In this document: positions 1 through 8,404 of the stretch, in pieces
How the letters are laid out: the number at the start of each line of letters is the position of its first letter
Numbering within the stretch: position 1 is the first letter of the stretch
Assembly: GCF_021730435.1 (NCBI RefSeq)
Contig: NZ_JABWGX010000011.1
Location: forward strand, 1 to 64,000
Reading direction: 5' to 3'
DNA: 64,000 nucleotides
From: Xanthobacter agilis
GTDB lineage: Bacteria > Pseudomonadota > Alphaproteobacteria > Rhizobiales > Xanthobacteraceae
The notes under the pieces: generated by a model
The model's input: only the letters and a program-made list of their open reading frames with translations
The model's database searches: none
What the model was told of the DNA's origin: nothing
Program-made: the position numbers and the translations under genes

Positions 1-22
1 ACCATGGCGCGGGCGGCGGCGC

Positions 23-559
23 CTAACGTCGCTCCAGGGTCACGTAGGAGAAGGCCGCATCGTCGCGGTCCCCGCGCAGCGGCCCCTCGCGAGAGATCTC
101 CCGCCAGGGGGCGCGATCAAACGTCGGGAAATGGACGTCCCCCTCGGGGCGCATGTCCACCTCGGTGAGGTGCAGCACCCGCGCCAGGGGCAAGGTCTCG
201 GCGAACACCCGCGCGCCGCCGATCACCATGATCTCGCCCGCCCCCATTGTGCGCGCGGCCGACTCCGCCGCAGCGATCGCGGCCACCAGATCGGGCACTT
301 TCACCACACCCTCCGGCACCGTGAATGAGGGATCCGCGCTCAACACCACAGACACCCGCCCCGGCAGCGGCTTGCCGATGGATTCAAAGGTGCGCCGCCC
401 CATGATGAGCGGCTTGCCCCAGGTGAGCGCGCGGAACCGCTTCAGGTCCGAGGACAGGTGCCAAGGCAAGGCGCCGGCCCGTCCGATGACTCCATTCGCG
501 GCCACCGCCACGATGACCGCGAGCGGGATCGACAGAGGATCGTACAAGGTGTCAGTCAT
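23..559 (-). CDS. folA: Dihydrofolate reductase
   Basis: This 178-residue protein has the usual length of a bacterial DHFR and should reduce dihydrofolate to tetrahydrofolate with NADPH in the cytoplasm. The N terminus carries the substrate-loop signature VAANGVIGRAGALPWHL. The NADPH-binding stretch MGRRTFESIGKPLPGR and the later VIGGARVF motif follow in order. An upstream in-frame extension exists, but the ATG at 559 places the conserved beta-strand IPLAVIVAVAAN near the start as in other family members. The start overlaps the stop of the upstream amine oxidase gene by 8 bases, so the two are probably translationally coupled. Identification is firm. Confidence 0.95.
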   Translation of the reverse strand: MTDTLYDPLSIPLAVIVAVAANGVIGRAGALPWHLSSDLKRFRALTWGKPLIMGRRTFESIGKPLPGRVSVVLSADPSFTVPEGVVKVPDLVAAIAAAESAARTMGAGEIMVIGGARVFAETLPLARVLHLTEVDMRPEGDVHFPTFDRAPWREISREGPLRGDRDDAAFSYVTLERR

Positions 560-1823
560 GGGAGGACGGTCCCAGGCGCGCGAGAGCGGCCTCAGCCGCG
601 GCAATGCCGGACAGATGCGCTCCATGAGCTGTGGAAAACGCCGGCCCGCCAACGGCCTCGCCGGCGAAGAAGATACGCGCGTCGAGCCCCTCGGCCAAGA
701 GGTGACGCAGGTCGCCGGCCCCCGGTAGCGCGCAGGAATAGGCCCCGCCGATGAACGGCTGCGCCGACCACCGGCTCACACGCGCCCGCCGCACATGACG
801 CTTCAAATCGGGACCAAAGGCCCTTCCCAGGGCCGAAGCCGCAAAATCCACCATCGCGCCTTCGCCGGCGCGCACCAGTGCCCCGGCATCCGGACCGGCG
901 ATGTGCACCACCGCCGCCGGTACGCCGGCGGGGTTGAGGATGGCCGACACGGCCAGGGCCTCCGCCCGGCTCTCGTCGAATGCATCGAGGCCGGTGCGAG
1001 GCGCGACCCCGAACACATCCTTGTCGAACAGCAGCGCCACCTTCTCCGCCACACCAAGCGGCAGGGCGGCGAAGGCCTCGCCCAGATGCGGCGGCAGCGC
1101 CGGCGAGAAACTGAGCCGCCCCTTGGCCACCACCGCCGTGGAGACGGCAACGATGACGATCCGGCAGTGCAACGTTCCCTCCCCGCTTTCGATCACGATG
1201 CGCGGGCCGCTGTGGTCGATGCGGGTGACGGGACAGTTGAGGGTCACCGGAACATGACGGGCATGGGCGAGCACAAGATCGCCATAGCCGTCCAGCACCG
1301 GCCAATTGTCCTCGGTGTCGCGATAAAGGCTGAAATCCAGGGTGGAAATCCGGTCCGGCGGCGCCGCCGACATCAGGCTCAGCCAATGGCGCGCCAGCGG
1401 CTCCCAACGGCCGAGATCGGGCAGCACCTCGCTGGCCGCCACGTCGTGTCCCGCCCGACCGTGGGCAGTGACGGCTTCAAACGCAGCCTCCACCGCGTCC
1501 TCGGCGTCCCGCGCCTCGTCCGGCGTCGCGAACCGCGCGCCGAGGTGCACCCGACTCCCCCGCCGGCCGCCACGGGAATCGTCGAACGCAAAGCCCAGCG
1601 CCCGCGCGATGGGGACAAAGGGATTGGCGCGCGCATCGTGCAGCCAGTGACAGCCCAGATCGAAGGGCACGCCGAGGGTCTCGCGGTCGGTGGCCGCCCG
1701 GCCGCCCCTCACGGAGGCCGCTTCAAGCACGCGGAAATCAGCCCCCGCCTCCATCAGGCGGACGCCGGCCGCCAGGCCCGCAGCCCCCGCCCCGATGACG
1801 ACCACATCCGGCGTGCAAGTCAT
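552..1823 (-). CDS. FAD-dependent amine oxidase-like flavoprotein
   Basis: The 423-residue product begins with a Rossmann dinucleotide motif (GAGAAGLAAGVRLMEAG, about residues 9-25) followed by GGRAATD, the FAD-binding arrangement of the amine oxidase / phytoene desaturase superfamily. The C terminus has the matching FAD contact FFAGEAVGGPAFSTAHGA. No signal peptide is visible, so it is probably cytosolic. The ATG at 1823 is chosen because the Rossmann motif starts nine residues later; a much longer upstream extension is low-complexity and not protein-like. It overlaps folA by 8 bases on the same strand. The substrate cannot be read from the sequence. Confidence 0.85.
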   Translation of the reverse strand: MTCTPDVVVIGAGAAGLAAGVRLMEAGADFRVLEAASVRGGRAATDRETLGVPFDLGCHWLHDARANPFVPIARALGFAFDDSRGGRRGSRVHLGARFATPDEARDAEDAVEAAFEAVTAHGRAGHDVAASEVLPDLGRWEPLARHWLSLMSAAPPDRISTLDFSLYRDTEDNWPVLDGYGDLVLAHARHVPVTLNCPVTRIDHSGPRIVIESGEGTLHCRIVIVAVSTAVVAKGRLSFSPALPPHLGEAFAALPLGVAEKVALLFDKDVFGVAPRTGLDAFDESRAEALAVSAILNPAGVPAAVVHIAGPDAGALVRAGEGAMVDFAASALGRAFGPDLKRHVRRARVSRWSAQPFIGGAYSCALPGAGDLRHLLAEGLDARIFFAGEAVGGPAFSTAHGAHLSGIAAAEAALARLGPSSHD

Positions 1824-2302
1824 GAGAACGCCCCCGCGACGGACACCGGCAGCGACTGTTCCATAGGTTGTTCTGCCTGGATCGGATGTTTCGACAGGGC
1901 CCGGTCCGGAGCCGAACCGGGAAGAACGCGCGGCCGCCGAGGCTCTGCGCGCGCGCAAGCCCGTCGTGCGGGAAGCCGATCGCAGGCGTGGCGAAGGGCC
2001 CCTCCCGAACGACGGTCGATGCTCTGTCTTTGGGCCCCTGTGGCCTCGAACAGCTCCGGCCCGCTCGCGGACGAGGGCTCCGGGCATGCACGGCACCTCC
2101 GATCCGAGGCCATAGCCCAGCGTGCCCAGAAGATGGGACCCAGGAGGACCGCCCTGTGATCGGCCGGGATCAGGATCGACGTCCCTCATTCGGGCTGCGG
2201 GAAAGTGGGGCATGGCCACGGTGGAAGCGGGTGCCCGTGCGTCGCCGCAGCTTTGTCGTCGGCGCACCGCGGCGACGCGTCCGCGCTTCGCCGCGGGGCG
2301 CC
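1824..2302. other. Gene-free interval between sspB and the amine oxidase gene
   Basis: About 480 bases with no recognisable gene. Open frames here are arginine- and proline-rich shadows of GC-rich DNA. It presumably carries the promoter of the amine oxidase-folA pair. Relatives often have thyA beside folA and sspB; no thyA homology is visible here. Confidence 0.5.
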
Positions 2303-2908
2303 CTATTTCTTGTTTCGGAAAACGTCGAGCTGCACCACCTGCGCGCTGCCGGCGGGAGGCGCGGCGGCGGCCTCGTCCGCCGCCGCGTCAAGCGGCGCGG
2401 CGCCCGCGTTGGCGCTGGACAGCGCCGGCTCCGACGCGGCCCCGCGCGAGGGCTGCTTGAGAACGGTGGGCGCGCCTACGGGCTTGATGCCGCTGGGACG
2501 GGCCAGCGCCTCGTCCAGGCTCTCGCCGTCCGCGTCGTCGTCGCTCTCCGGCACCGCCAGCTCGAACTGGAGGCCGAACTTCACCGACGGGTCGAAGAAG
2601 CCCTTCAGGGCGGAAAAGGGGATGAGCAGCTTCTCGGGAATTCCGCCAAACGACAACCCCACCTCGAAGGCGGCCTCGTTGACCGACAGGTCCCAGAACT
2701 GATGCTGCAAAACGATGGTCATCTCTTCGGGATACTTTTCCCGCATGCGCTGGGACAGCCGCACGCCCGGGGCGCGCGTGTCGAAAGAGATGTAGAAATG
2801 ATGGTCGCCCGGCAGGCCGTCCTTGGCCACGTCCAACAGCACGCGCCGTACAACCGAGCGCAGCGCTTCCTGGGCGAGAAGATCGTAGCGGATGTGATCG
2901 ACCGACAT
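2303..2908 (-). CDS. sspB: SspB-family ClpXP adaptor (alpha type)
   Basis: The 201-residue protein resembles alphaproteobacterial SspB, which tethers ssrA-tagged proteins to the ClpXP protease. The first 120 residues form the conserved SspB fold, with DHHFYISFDTRAPGV and later FGGIPEKLLIPFSALKGFFDPSV. After residue about 130 the chain becomes acidic, alanine-rich and probably disordered. It ends in a short hydrophobic segment (VVQLDVFRNKK) that fits the C-terminal ClpX-binding tail of known SspB proteins. The ATG at 2908 is taken because the conserved YDLLAQEALR helix follows within a few residues. The tmRNA gene that makes its substrate tag lies immediately upstream on the same strand. Confidence 0.88.
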   Translation of the reverse strand: MSVDHIRYDLLAQEALRSVVRRVLLDVAKDGLPGDHHFYISFDTRAPGVRLSQRMREKYPEEMTIVLQHQFWDLSVNEAAFEVGLSFGGIPEKLLIPFSALKGFFDPSVKFGLQFELAVPESDDDADGESLDEALARPSGIKPVGAPTVLKQPSRGAASEPALSSANAGAAPLDAAADEAAAAPPAGSAQVVQLDVFRNKK

Positions 2909-3047
2909 GAGCCCGCTTGAGCCTTGTTCCCCAGCCGGACCCAACCCTCCACCGCCACCTCCCCGAAAGGCGCTGCGTCACATGCGGGAGCGTCATGCGC
3001 GGGAGCGGTGATGCAACCTTCCCGCCGATCCGGCTGCGCCGGAGGGA

Positions 3048-3425
3048 AGTGGAGGCTTCTGTTGCCAGGTGCCTCCGAACCCCGCCTATCCAGTGCTACC
3101 CGGTAGGACTTTAATTTGGTCTTTCAAACCGCTCACGCGGCCTGAGCAACCGTAGCATAGTTGTCATTCGCAACTATAAGTTTAGCCCGATAACGGCGGA
3201 ACCATGCCGAGCGAAAGAAAGCCCTTTACACCCTCGTCGATCCTATTTCGCCCCCGCCGGAGCCCGCGTCCCCACATCTTCAAGGAGCAGGCAACGGGCT
3301 TTGGTGGAGGCGCCGGGTACCGCCCCCGGGTCCGAATGGCTTATTCCGACTACCATTTATCGCCATAGCCGGTTTGCACCGGCACAGGGAATATAAGCGT
3401 CCCCTCAGCCCCTGGAAAGGGGCCG
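3048..3425 (-). ncRNA. ssrA: Transfer-messenger RNA, permuted two-piece alphaproteobacterial type
   Basis: On the minus strand the acceptor piece comes first and ends in CCA at 3302-3304. The coding piece starts near 3255. GGGGGCG at 3249-3255 pairs over 7 bases, with one G-U, with the CGCCUCC before the ACCA end of the acceptor piece, rebuilding the tRNA-like acceptor stem. The coding piece carries the conserved GAAATAGGATCGACG segment. The tag reading frame at 3133-3171 encodes ANDNYATVAQAA then TGA. About 46 bases between the pieces would be removed in processing. The product rescues stalled ribosomes and marks nascent chains for ClpXP. The outer ends are estimates, based on the family-like CTGGCAACAGAAGCC at the 3' end; the core is firm. 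Confidence 0.9.
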
Positions 3426-3477
3426 CGGGCCACAAAGTCGGGCAAAGCCGCGGGATGCTACCATCGCGACCTCCGGT

Positions 3478-4425
3478 TCAGTCCTCCGAGAGAGGGTGGA
3501 GATCCCGCACCATGCCTTTCAGGCGCTCGTCCAGCACATGGGTGTAGATCTGCGTTGTGGAAACATCCGCATGGCCGAGCAGGGTTTGCACCACGCGCAG
3601 GTCGGCGCCGTGGGCCAAAAGGTGGCTGGCGAAGGCATGGCGCAGCACATGGGGGGACAGCTTGGCGGGATCGAGGCCCGCCGCCAGCGCCAGTTCCTTC
3701 AGGTCCCGCGCCGCCTGCTGGCGTGTCACATGGCCGCTCTCTCCGGACGAGGGAAACAGCCACCGCGCGGCCTCCAGGCCCGCCGCCTTGCGGGCGTCCA
3801 GCCAAGCGGCCATCGCCGCCTTCGCCGGCGTCGAAAGGGGGACGAGACGCTCCTTGCGGCCCTTGCCCATCACCATGATGGCGTCGGACCGCGACCGCGC
3901 GGCGGTGGCGGGCAGGCTCACCAGCTCCGAGACGCGCAAGCCGCTCGCGTAGAGCAGCTCGACGATGCACGCCACTCGCAGCCGCCGCAGAACCTCCGCC
4001 CGCGCGGCGCGGGCGCCCTCGCCGTCGTCTGAAGCGGGCGCCTCGGCGGCGCGGGCGTGCGCGGTCTCGATCAGGCGGCTGACCTCCGCCACCGTGAGCA
4101 CCTTGGGCAGGGGGCGGCCCCGCTTCGGCCCTTCGAGCACCGCCGCCGGATCGTCGGCCCGGTGACCCTCGGCGAACAGGAAGCGGTAGAATTGCCGGAT
4201 GGCCGACAGGCGCCGCGCGATGGTGGTGCCCTTGAAGCCGCGCTTGTCGAGATCGGCCAGATAGGCGCGGATGGCATCGGTGCCGGCATCGGCCGGCGCG
4301 CCCGCGCCGAGGAAGGCGGCAAAGTCGTCGAGGTCACGCCGGTACGCATCCAGCGTATGCCGGCTCGCCCCGCGCTCCACCGCCTGCATGTCCAGGAACA
4401 GGGCGAGGGGGCCGGATGCGCTCAT
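3478..4425 (-). CDS. xerD: Site-specific tyrosine recombinase XerD
   Basis: The 315-residue protein has the size of XerC/XerD recombinases, which resolve chromosome dimers at dif sites. An N-terminal SAM-like core-binding domain (LALFLDMQAVERGASRHTL onward) precedes the catalytic domain. The catalytic residues are visible: the Arg in LLYASGLRVSELVSL, the HxxR box in SPHVLRHAFASHLL, the His in LGHADVSTTQIY, and the nucleophile Tyr in IYTHV. The ATG at 4425 overlaps the stop of a small upstream membrane-protein gene (ATGA). The position divergent from aroK favours XerD over XerC, but this is context, not proof. An insert of about 25 residues (after SRLIETAHARAAEAP) is longer than in many relatives. 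Confidence 0.9.
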   Translation of the reverse strand: MSASGPLALFLDMQAVERGASRHTLDAYRRDLDDFAAFLGAGAPADAGTDAIRAYLADLDKRGFKGTTIARRLSAIRQFYRFLFAEGHRADDPAAVLEGPKRGRPLPKVLTVAEVSRLIETAHARAAEAPASDDGEGARAARAEVLRRLRVACIVELLYASGLRVSELVSLPATAARSRSDAIMVMGKGRKERLVPLSTPAKAAMAAWLDARKAAGLEAARWLFPSSGESGHVTRQQAARDLKELALAAGLDPAKLSPHVLRHAFASHLLAHGADLRVVQTLLGHADVSTTQIYTHVLDERLKGMVRDLHPLSED

Positions 4426-4565
4426 TTGCCGATCCGGTCCGGCGGCACCGTGAAGGTGATCTCGCGTTCCTTGGGCTCGACCCAGTTCGCAAGCGCCCAC
4501 AGGGCGCCATAGCCAAGCCCCACCAGGATGCCCAACACCACGATCAGACGAATGAGAGTCGGCAC
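4422..4565 (-). CDS. Small single-pass membrane protein upstream of xerD
   Basis: A 47-residue protein with one hydrophobic helix (IRLIVVLGILVGLGYGALWAL) and a short polar C terminus. The start is a GTG at 4565, preceded by GGGAGGAG, a good ribosome binding site. The stop overlaps the xerD start (ATGA), so the two are probably one transcript. Function is unknown. The strong ribosome site, coupled overlap and clear transmembrane helix argue that it is real. Confidence 0.7.
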   Translation of the reverse strand: MPTLIRLIVVLGILVGLGYGALWALANWVEPKEREITFTVPPDRIGK

Positions 4566-4825
4566 TGTCGCTCCTCCCGCCCCGGCGAATCGCCGCAGCT
4601 CCGCGCCTGTGGGGAAGAGGTGACACGCTCGGCCGTCGTGTTCAACCGCATTGCCGACCCCTTCGGCCAATGCTAGAGCCCCGTGCTGTCGGATGGAAAG
4701 GGGATAAGCCCCACCTGTCGCAACGGCCTTGCCCCCCTTGAGGGAGACGACGGCACGGCTGGAGCCCAAGGACATTTCGGGTGCAGACACAGAAGATCGT
4801 GCAGCCAGCAGAGGACACCCGGACC

Positions 4826-6562
4826 ATGACCACGGTGCGCCCGCACGGCCAGCTCCCCGCCGAAGACATTCTGGCACGGCTCGGCACGCGCGCGGTGGTG
4901 CTCGTGGGCATGCCCGGCGCGGGCAAATCCTCGGTCGGCCGCCGGCTCGCCAAGCGTCTCGGCCTGCCGTTCGTCGATGCCGACGAGGAGATCGAGCGCG
5001 CCGCCTGCATGAGCATTCCCGAGATTTTCGCGCGCCGCGGCGAGGCGGAGTTCCGCGAGGGCGAAAAGCGCGTGGTCGCGCGCCTGCTGCAATCGGGCCC
5101 CATGGTGCTTGCCACCGGCGGCGGCGCCTTCATGAGCGCGGAGACCCGCGCCATCGTCGCCCAATACGGCATCTCCATCTGGCTGCGGGCCGATCTCCAC
5201 ACCCTGCTCCGCCGCGTGAAGAAACGCACCGACCGCCCGCTGCTGGCCCAAGGCGATCCCGCCGCCAAGCTGGCCGCGCTGCTGCGCCATCGCAGCCCCA
5301 CCTACGCCGGCGCCGATGTGGTGGTTGATTCCCGTGATGTCGCCCATGACGTGGTGGTGGACGAGGTGGTCGCGGCCCTCGGCCGGCACCTGACATCTCC
5401 AGATCGAGGACCTTCAACGATGCCCGTTTCGCCTGCCCCGTCCGTTCCCCCCGGCGCCCAGCGCAGTGCCGTGCGCGTGGACCTGGCGGGCCGGCCCTAC
5501 GACATCCTCATCGGCCCCGGCCTCCTGACCGAGACCGGCACCCACGTCACCGCCCTGCGCAAGGGCGCGCGGGTGGCCATCGTCACCGACCGGAACGTCG
5601 CGGCAGCCGGCCACATGGCCACCGTCGAAGCGTCCCTGGACGCCGCCGGCATCGCGCACACCGCGATCGTGGTGGAGCCGGGCGAGAAGACCAAATGCTG
5701 GGCCGGCCTCCAACAGGTGGTGGAAGGCCTGATCGCGGCCCGCATCGAGCGGCGCGATCTGGTGCTGGCCCTGGGCGGCGGCGTGGTCGGCGACCTCGCC
5801 GGCTTCTCCGCCTCCGTGCTGCGCCGGGGCGTGGACGTGGTGCAGGCGCCCACGACCTTGCTCTCCCAGGTGGATTCCTCGGTCGGCGGCAAGACCGGCA
5901 TCAACTCGCCCCAGGGCAAGAATCTGGTGGGCACCTTCCACCAGCCGGTGCTGGTGCTGGCCGACACCGGCGCCCTCGACACCCTCCCCGCCCGTGAGGT
6001 CACGGCCGGCTATGCGGAGGTGGTGAAATACGGGCTGATCGGCGACCACGCCTTGTTCGAGTGGCTGGAGAAGGATTTCGCCGGCGTGCTCAACGGTGGC
6101 CCCGCGCGCATCGAGGCGGTGGCGGCAAGCTGCCTCGCCAAGGCGGCCATCGTCGCCCGCGACGAGAAGGAGACCGGCGATCGGGCCCTGCTCAATCTCG
6201 GGCACACCTTCGGCCACGCCCTGGAGGCCGGAGCGGGCTTTTCCGATCGTCTGCTCCACGGCGAGGGCGTCGCCATCGGCATGGCGCTGGCGTTCGCCTT
6301 CTCCGCGCGGCTCGGCCTGTGCTCCGGCCAGGAGGTGACGCGGGTGGTGCACCACCTCCAGGCCGCCGGCCTGCCCACAAAGATTTCCGACGTACCCGGC
6401 GAGCTGCCGGACACCGATGGGCTGATGACCCTCATCTCCCAGGACAAGAAGGTCAGCCGCGGCGCGCTCACCTTCATCCTGGTCAAGGGCATCGGCCAAG
6501 CCTTCGTCGCCAGGGACGTGGACCCGGCCGAAGTGCGCGCGTTCCTGGCCGAGGTGCGCTGA
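4826..6562 (+). CDS. aroKB: Bifunctional shikimate kinase / 3-dehydroquinate synthase
   Basis: One uninterrupted frame encodes two shikimate-pathway enzymes. Residues about 15-190 are shikimate kinase, with the Walker A motif GMPGAGKSS, the DADEEIE substrate site and TGGGAF. After a short proline/serine linker, the rest is 3-dehydroquinate synthase: EPGEKTK, LGGGVVGDLAGFSASVLRRG, VDSSVGGKTGIN and the metal-ligand segment NLGHTFGHALE. The two enzymes catalyse steps 5 and 2 of chorismate synthesis, so the fusion does not join adjacent reactions. An in-frame GTG at 4781 is an alternative start. An internal ATG at 5420, preceded by GAGGA, could also give free AroB. It is divergent from xerD. Confidence 0.93.
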   Translation: MTTVRPHGQLPAEDILARLGTRAVVLVGMPGAGKSSVGRRLAKRLGLPFVDADEEIERAACMSIPEIFARRGEAEFREGEKRVVARLLQSGPMVLATGGGAFMSAETRAIVAQYGISIWLRADLHTLLRRVKKRTDRPLLAQGDPAAKLAALLRHRSPTYAGADVVVDSRDVAHDVVVDEVVAALGRHLTSPDRGPSTMPVSPAPSVPPGAQRSAVRVDLAGRPYDILIGPGLLTETGTHVTALRKGARVAIVTDRNVAAAGHMATVEASLDAAGIAHTAIVVEPGEKTKCWAGLQQVVEGLIAARIERRDLVLALGGGVVGDLAGFSASVLRRGVDVVQAPTTLLSQVDSSVGGKTGINSPQGKNLVGTFHQPVLVLADTGALDTLPAREVTAGYAEVVKYGLIGDHALFEWLEKDFAGVLNGGPARIEAVAASCLAKAAIVARDEKETGDRALLNLGHTFGHALEAGAGFSDRLLHGEGVAIGMALAFAFSARLGLCSGQEVTRVVHHLQAAGLPTKISDVPGELPDTDGLMTLISQDKKVSRGALTFILVKGIGQAFVARDVDPAEVRAFLAEVR

Positions 6563-6574
6563 ACACCGGCGCGC

Positions 6575-7477
6575 TCAGCCCTCCGCATCCAGAATCCACG
6601 CCGCCTCGCGCCGCACCGTGGCGATGTGGGTGAACAGGGCCATGTGCGTCGCGCCTTTGAGCGCCAGCAGCCGCGCCGTGGGCATCTGGTCCGCCAGCGA
6701 CAGCCCTTGCGCGAGCGGCACGATGCCATCGGCCGTGCCATGCACCGCCAGCACGGGGGCCGCGATCCCGGTGCCGCAGCACGGCGGCAAATTGGCAAAT
6801 TCCGCCACATCGTTGAGGGTGCCGGGCATGCGATCGCCCATGGCGAGGCATGAACTGAGCAGGAGCGCGGTCAAGAGCGGCCCCGCCTGCGGATCGGCCA
6901 GCACCTGCGCCCGCTGCCGGTCATCGGGCACGAAGCCACGCGCGGCGGTATCGGGCCAGTGCCGCACCAGCCATGCCGGCACATGATTGAGGCCCGGCAA
7001 CCTCGCGAACACGCCCGCCCGCTCAAGGCCGGCCAGCGCCGCCGGCTGCGTCTCCAGCCGGCCGGTGCAGGCGCTGACGAGAACGAGGCCGCGGCATCGT
7101 TCCGGATAAAGGCGCGCGAACGCCAGGGCCGAAGGGCCGCCGCCCGAGAATGCCGCCACCTGCACCGTCTTGAGCCCCAGGACATCCAGCAGCGCGGCAT
7201 AGGCGTGGGCCTGCGCCTCGGCAGTGCGGCCGGTGGCGAGCGGCGTGCCCGGATAACCGGGACGCGCCACCGCGATGATCCGCCGCTCCTGCCACAGGGG
7301 CAGCAACGCCCGCGCCAGCAACCATGACTGGTCGAGCCCGCCCATGATCCCATGAAGCGCCAGCAGCGGCGGCCCCTCGCCGCCGATGGCGCAGGACAGC
7401 CCGCCGCGGGGGGTCTCGATGAACCGTGGCTTTGGGATCGAGGCCAGCAGTTCGTCCGCCTTCGCCACAGGATGCAT
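6575..7477 (-). CDS. Alpha/beta-fold hydrolase
   Basis: A 300-residue protein of the alpha/beta hydrolase superfamily. The oxyanion-hole HGIMGG sits near residue 43, the nucleophile elbow AFSGGGPSA near 110, the acid in HGTADGIVP near 247, and the catalytic His in GATHMALF near 278. No signal peptide is seen, so it should be cytosolic. The ATG at 7477 has GGGGGAGAA upstream. It is convergent with aroKB with a gap of about a dozen bases. The substrate cannot be told from the sequence. Confidence 0.85.
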   Translation of the reverse strand: MHPVAKADELLASIPKPRFIETPRGGLSCAIGGEGPPLLALHGIMGGLDQSWLLARALLPLWQERRIIAVARPGYPGTPLATGRTAEAQAHAYAALLDVLGLKTVQVAAFSGGGPSALAFARLYPERCRGLVLVSACTGRLETQPAALAGLERAGVFARLPGLNHVPAWLVRHWPDTAARGFVPDDRQRAQVLADPQAGPLLTALLLSSCLAMGDRMPGTLNDVAEFANLPPCCGTGIAAPVLAVHGTADGIVPLAQGLSLADQMPTARLLALKGATHMALFTHIATVRREAAWILDAEG

Positions 7478-7513
7478 CCGCTTTCTCCCCCGCCGCGCCC
7501 GCGACGCGTCCCT

Positions 7514-8188
7514 TCAGGACTCTGCACCAAGTCCGCGATTCGGAGAAACGCGCCCCAGCGGCAGGCATGGCCCCTTCTTTAGCGCAAGGACGACCGTTTC
7601 GTGCGACACCGTTGCCGGCGGCGGCGGACGACGCAAGGCCAGACGGCGGATTACCGCCCGCGCCTCGGCCGGCGGCGGCTGCTCGATGCGACGGTAGGCC
7701 CGTCCGTCGGCCGTGCGCCACACCATGCCGCGGTCGGCCATCTCCCGCCGCAGCAGGGCATGGTCCGTGAACAGGTGACGCGCGTTGAGACGGGTGTTGA
7801 TCTCGCGCTCGGTGAAGGTTTCACCCGCCGGCAAGGTGGACCACAGCGCCCACAGGCACAAGGCGCGCCAGCTCTCCTTGCCGGGCCAGCGGGTGAGGCG
7901 GCCCTGCGGATCGAACAGGCGCGCCACCCGCTCCACGCGCTTGTCGTCGACCGGCGCGGCGGCGGGTGCGGGTGCCGCCGCGGGCGTGGCCTCCGCGCCT
8001 TCGGCCCGCGCGCGGAAGTGCTGGACCACGCGGAAGTGCTGGAAATTGCGGTGCCCGCTGGCGCGCGCCAGCATGTTGAGCATTTCGAGATGGCTCGGCA
8101 GGTGATCGCAGGCGGCGAGCTGGCCGCGCAGCGCGCGGGCCAGGGCGGAAATGTCGTCCGCCGCGAAGGCAAAGACCGGTCTGGACAT
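7514..8188 (-). CDS. DUF2087 domain protein
   Basis: The 224-residue protein has a central DUF2087 domain, recognised from LFDPQGRLTRWPGK, the tryptophan-rich LCLWALWSTLP, FTEREIN and LLRREMADRGMVWR. The first 60 residues form a separate small domain (LPSHLEMLNMLARASGHRNFQHF) often found in front of DUF2087 and thought to resemble a regulatory module. An alanine/proline linker joins them. The last 50 residues are basic and not obviously conserved. The DUF2087 core looks like a winged helix, so DNA binding is possible but unproven. Confidence 0.75.
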   Translation of the reverse strand: MSRPVFAFAADDISALARALRGQLAACDHLPSHLEMLNMLARASGHRNFQHFRVVQHFRARAEGAEATPAAAPAPAAAPVDDKRVERVARLFDPQGRLTRWPGKESWRALCLWALWSTLPAGETFTEREINTRLNARHLFTDHALLRREMADRGMVWRTADGRAYRRIEQPPPAEARAVIRRLALRRPPPPATVSHETVVLALKKGPCLPLGRVSPNRGLGAES

Positions 8189-8404
8189 GACTTATCCTCG
8201 ACGATGCGCCGTTTCCGAATGCGGATGTCGATGGTCACCGGCTTGCGACGCGGCGCGGGATAAGCTGTCGGTCGAAGGCGAAAGCTGCAGGTTTAGCTCC
8301 CCTCGCGGGGCGGTGACGCCTGGGTGAACTGCGGACCCTGTCTCCGCTTAGCCCACCCACGCGCAAAGCTCAAGCGCGGCGCGGGCGGGATGTCCGGCCA
8401 TGGC

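Noticed and set aside
8189-8404. Possible small structured RNA between nth and the DUF2087 gene
   Set aside because: A stretch with GGTGACGCCTGGGTGAACT recalled SRP RNA pieces, but the essential GGAAG/AGCA loop sequence is absent.
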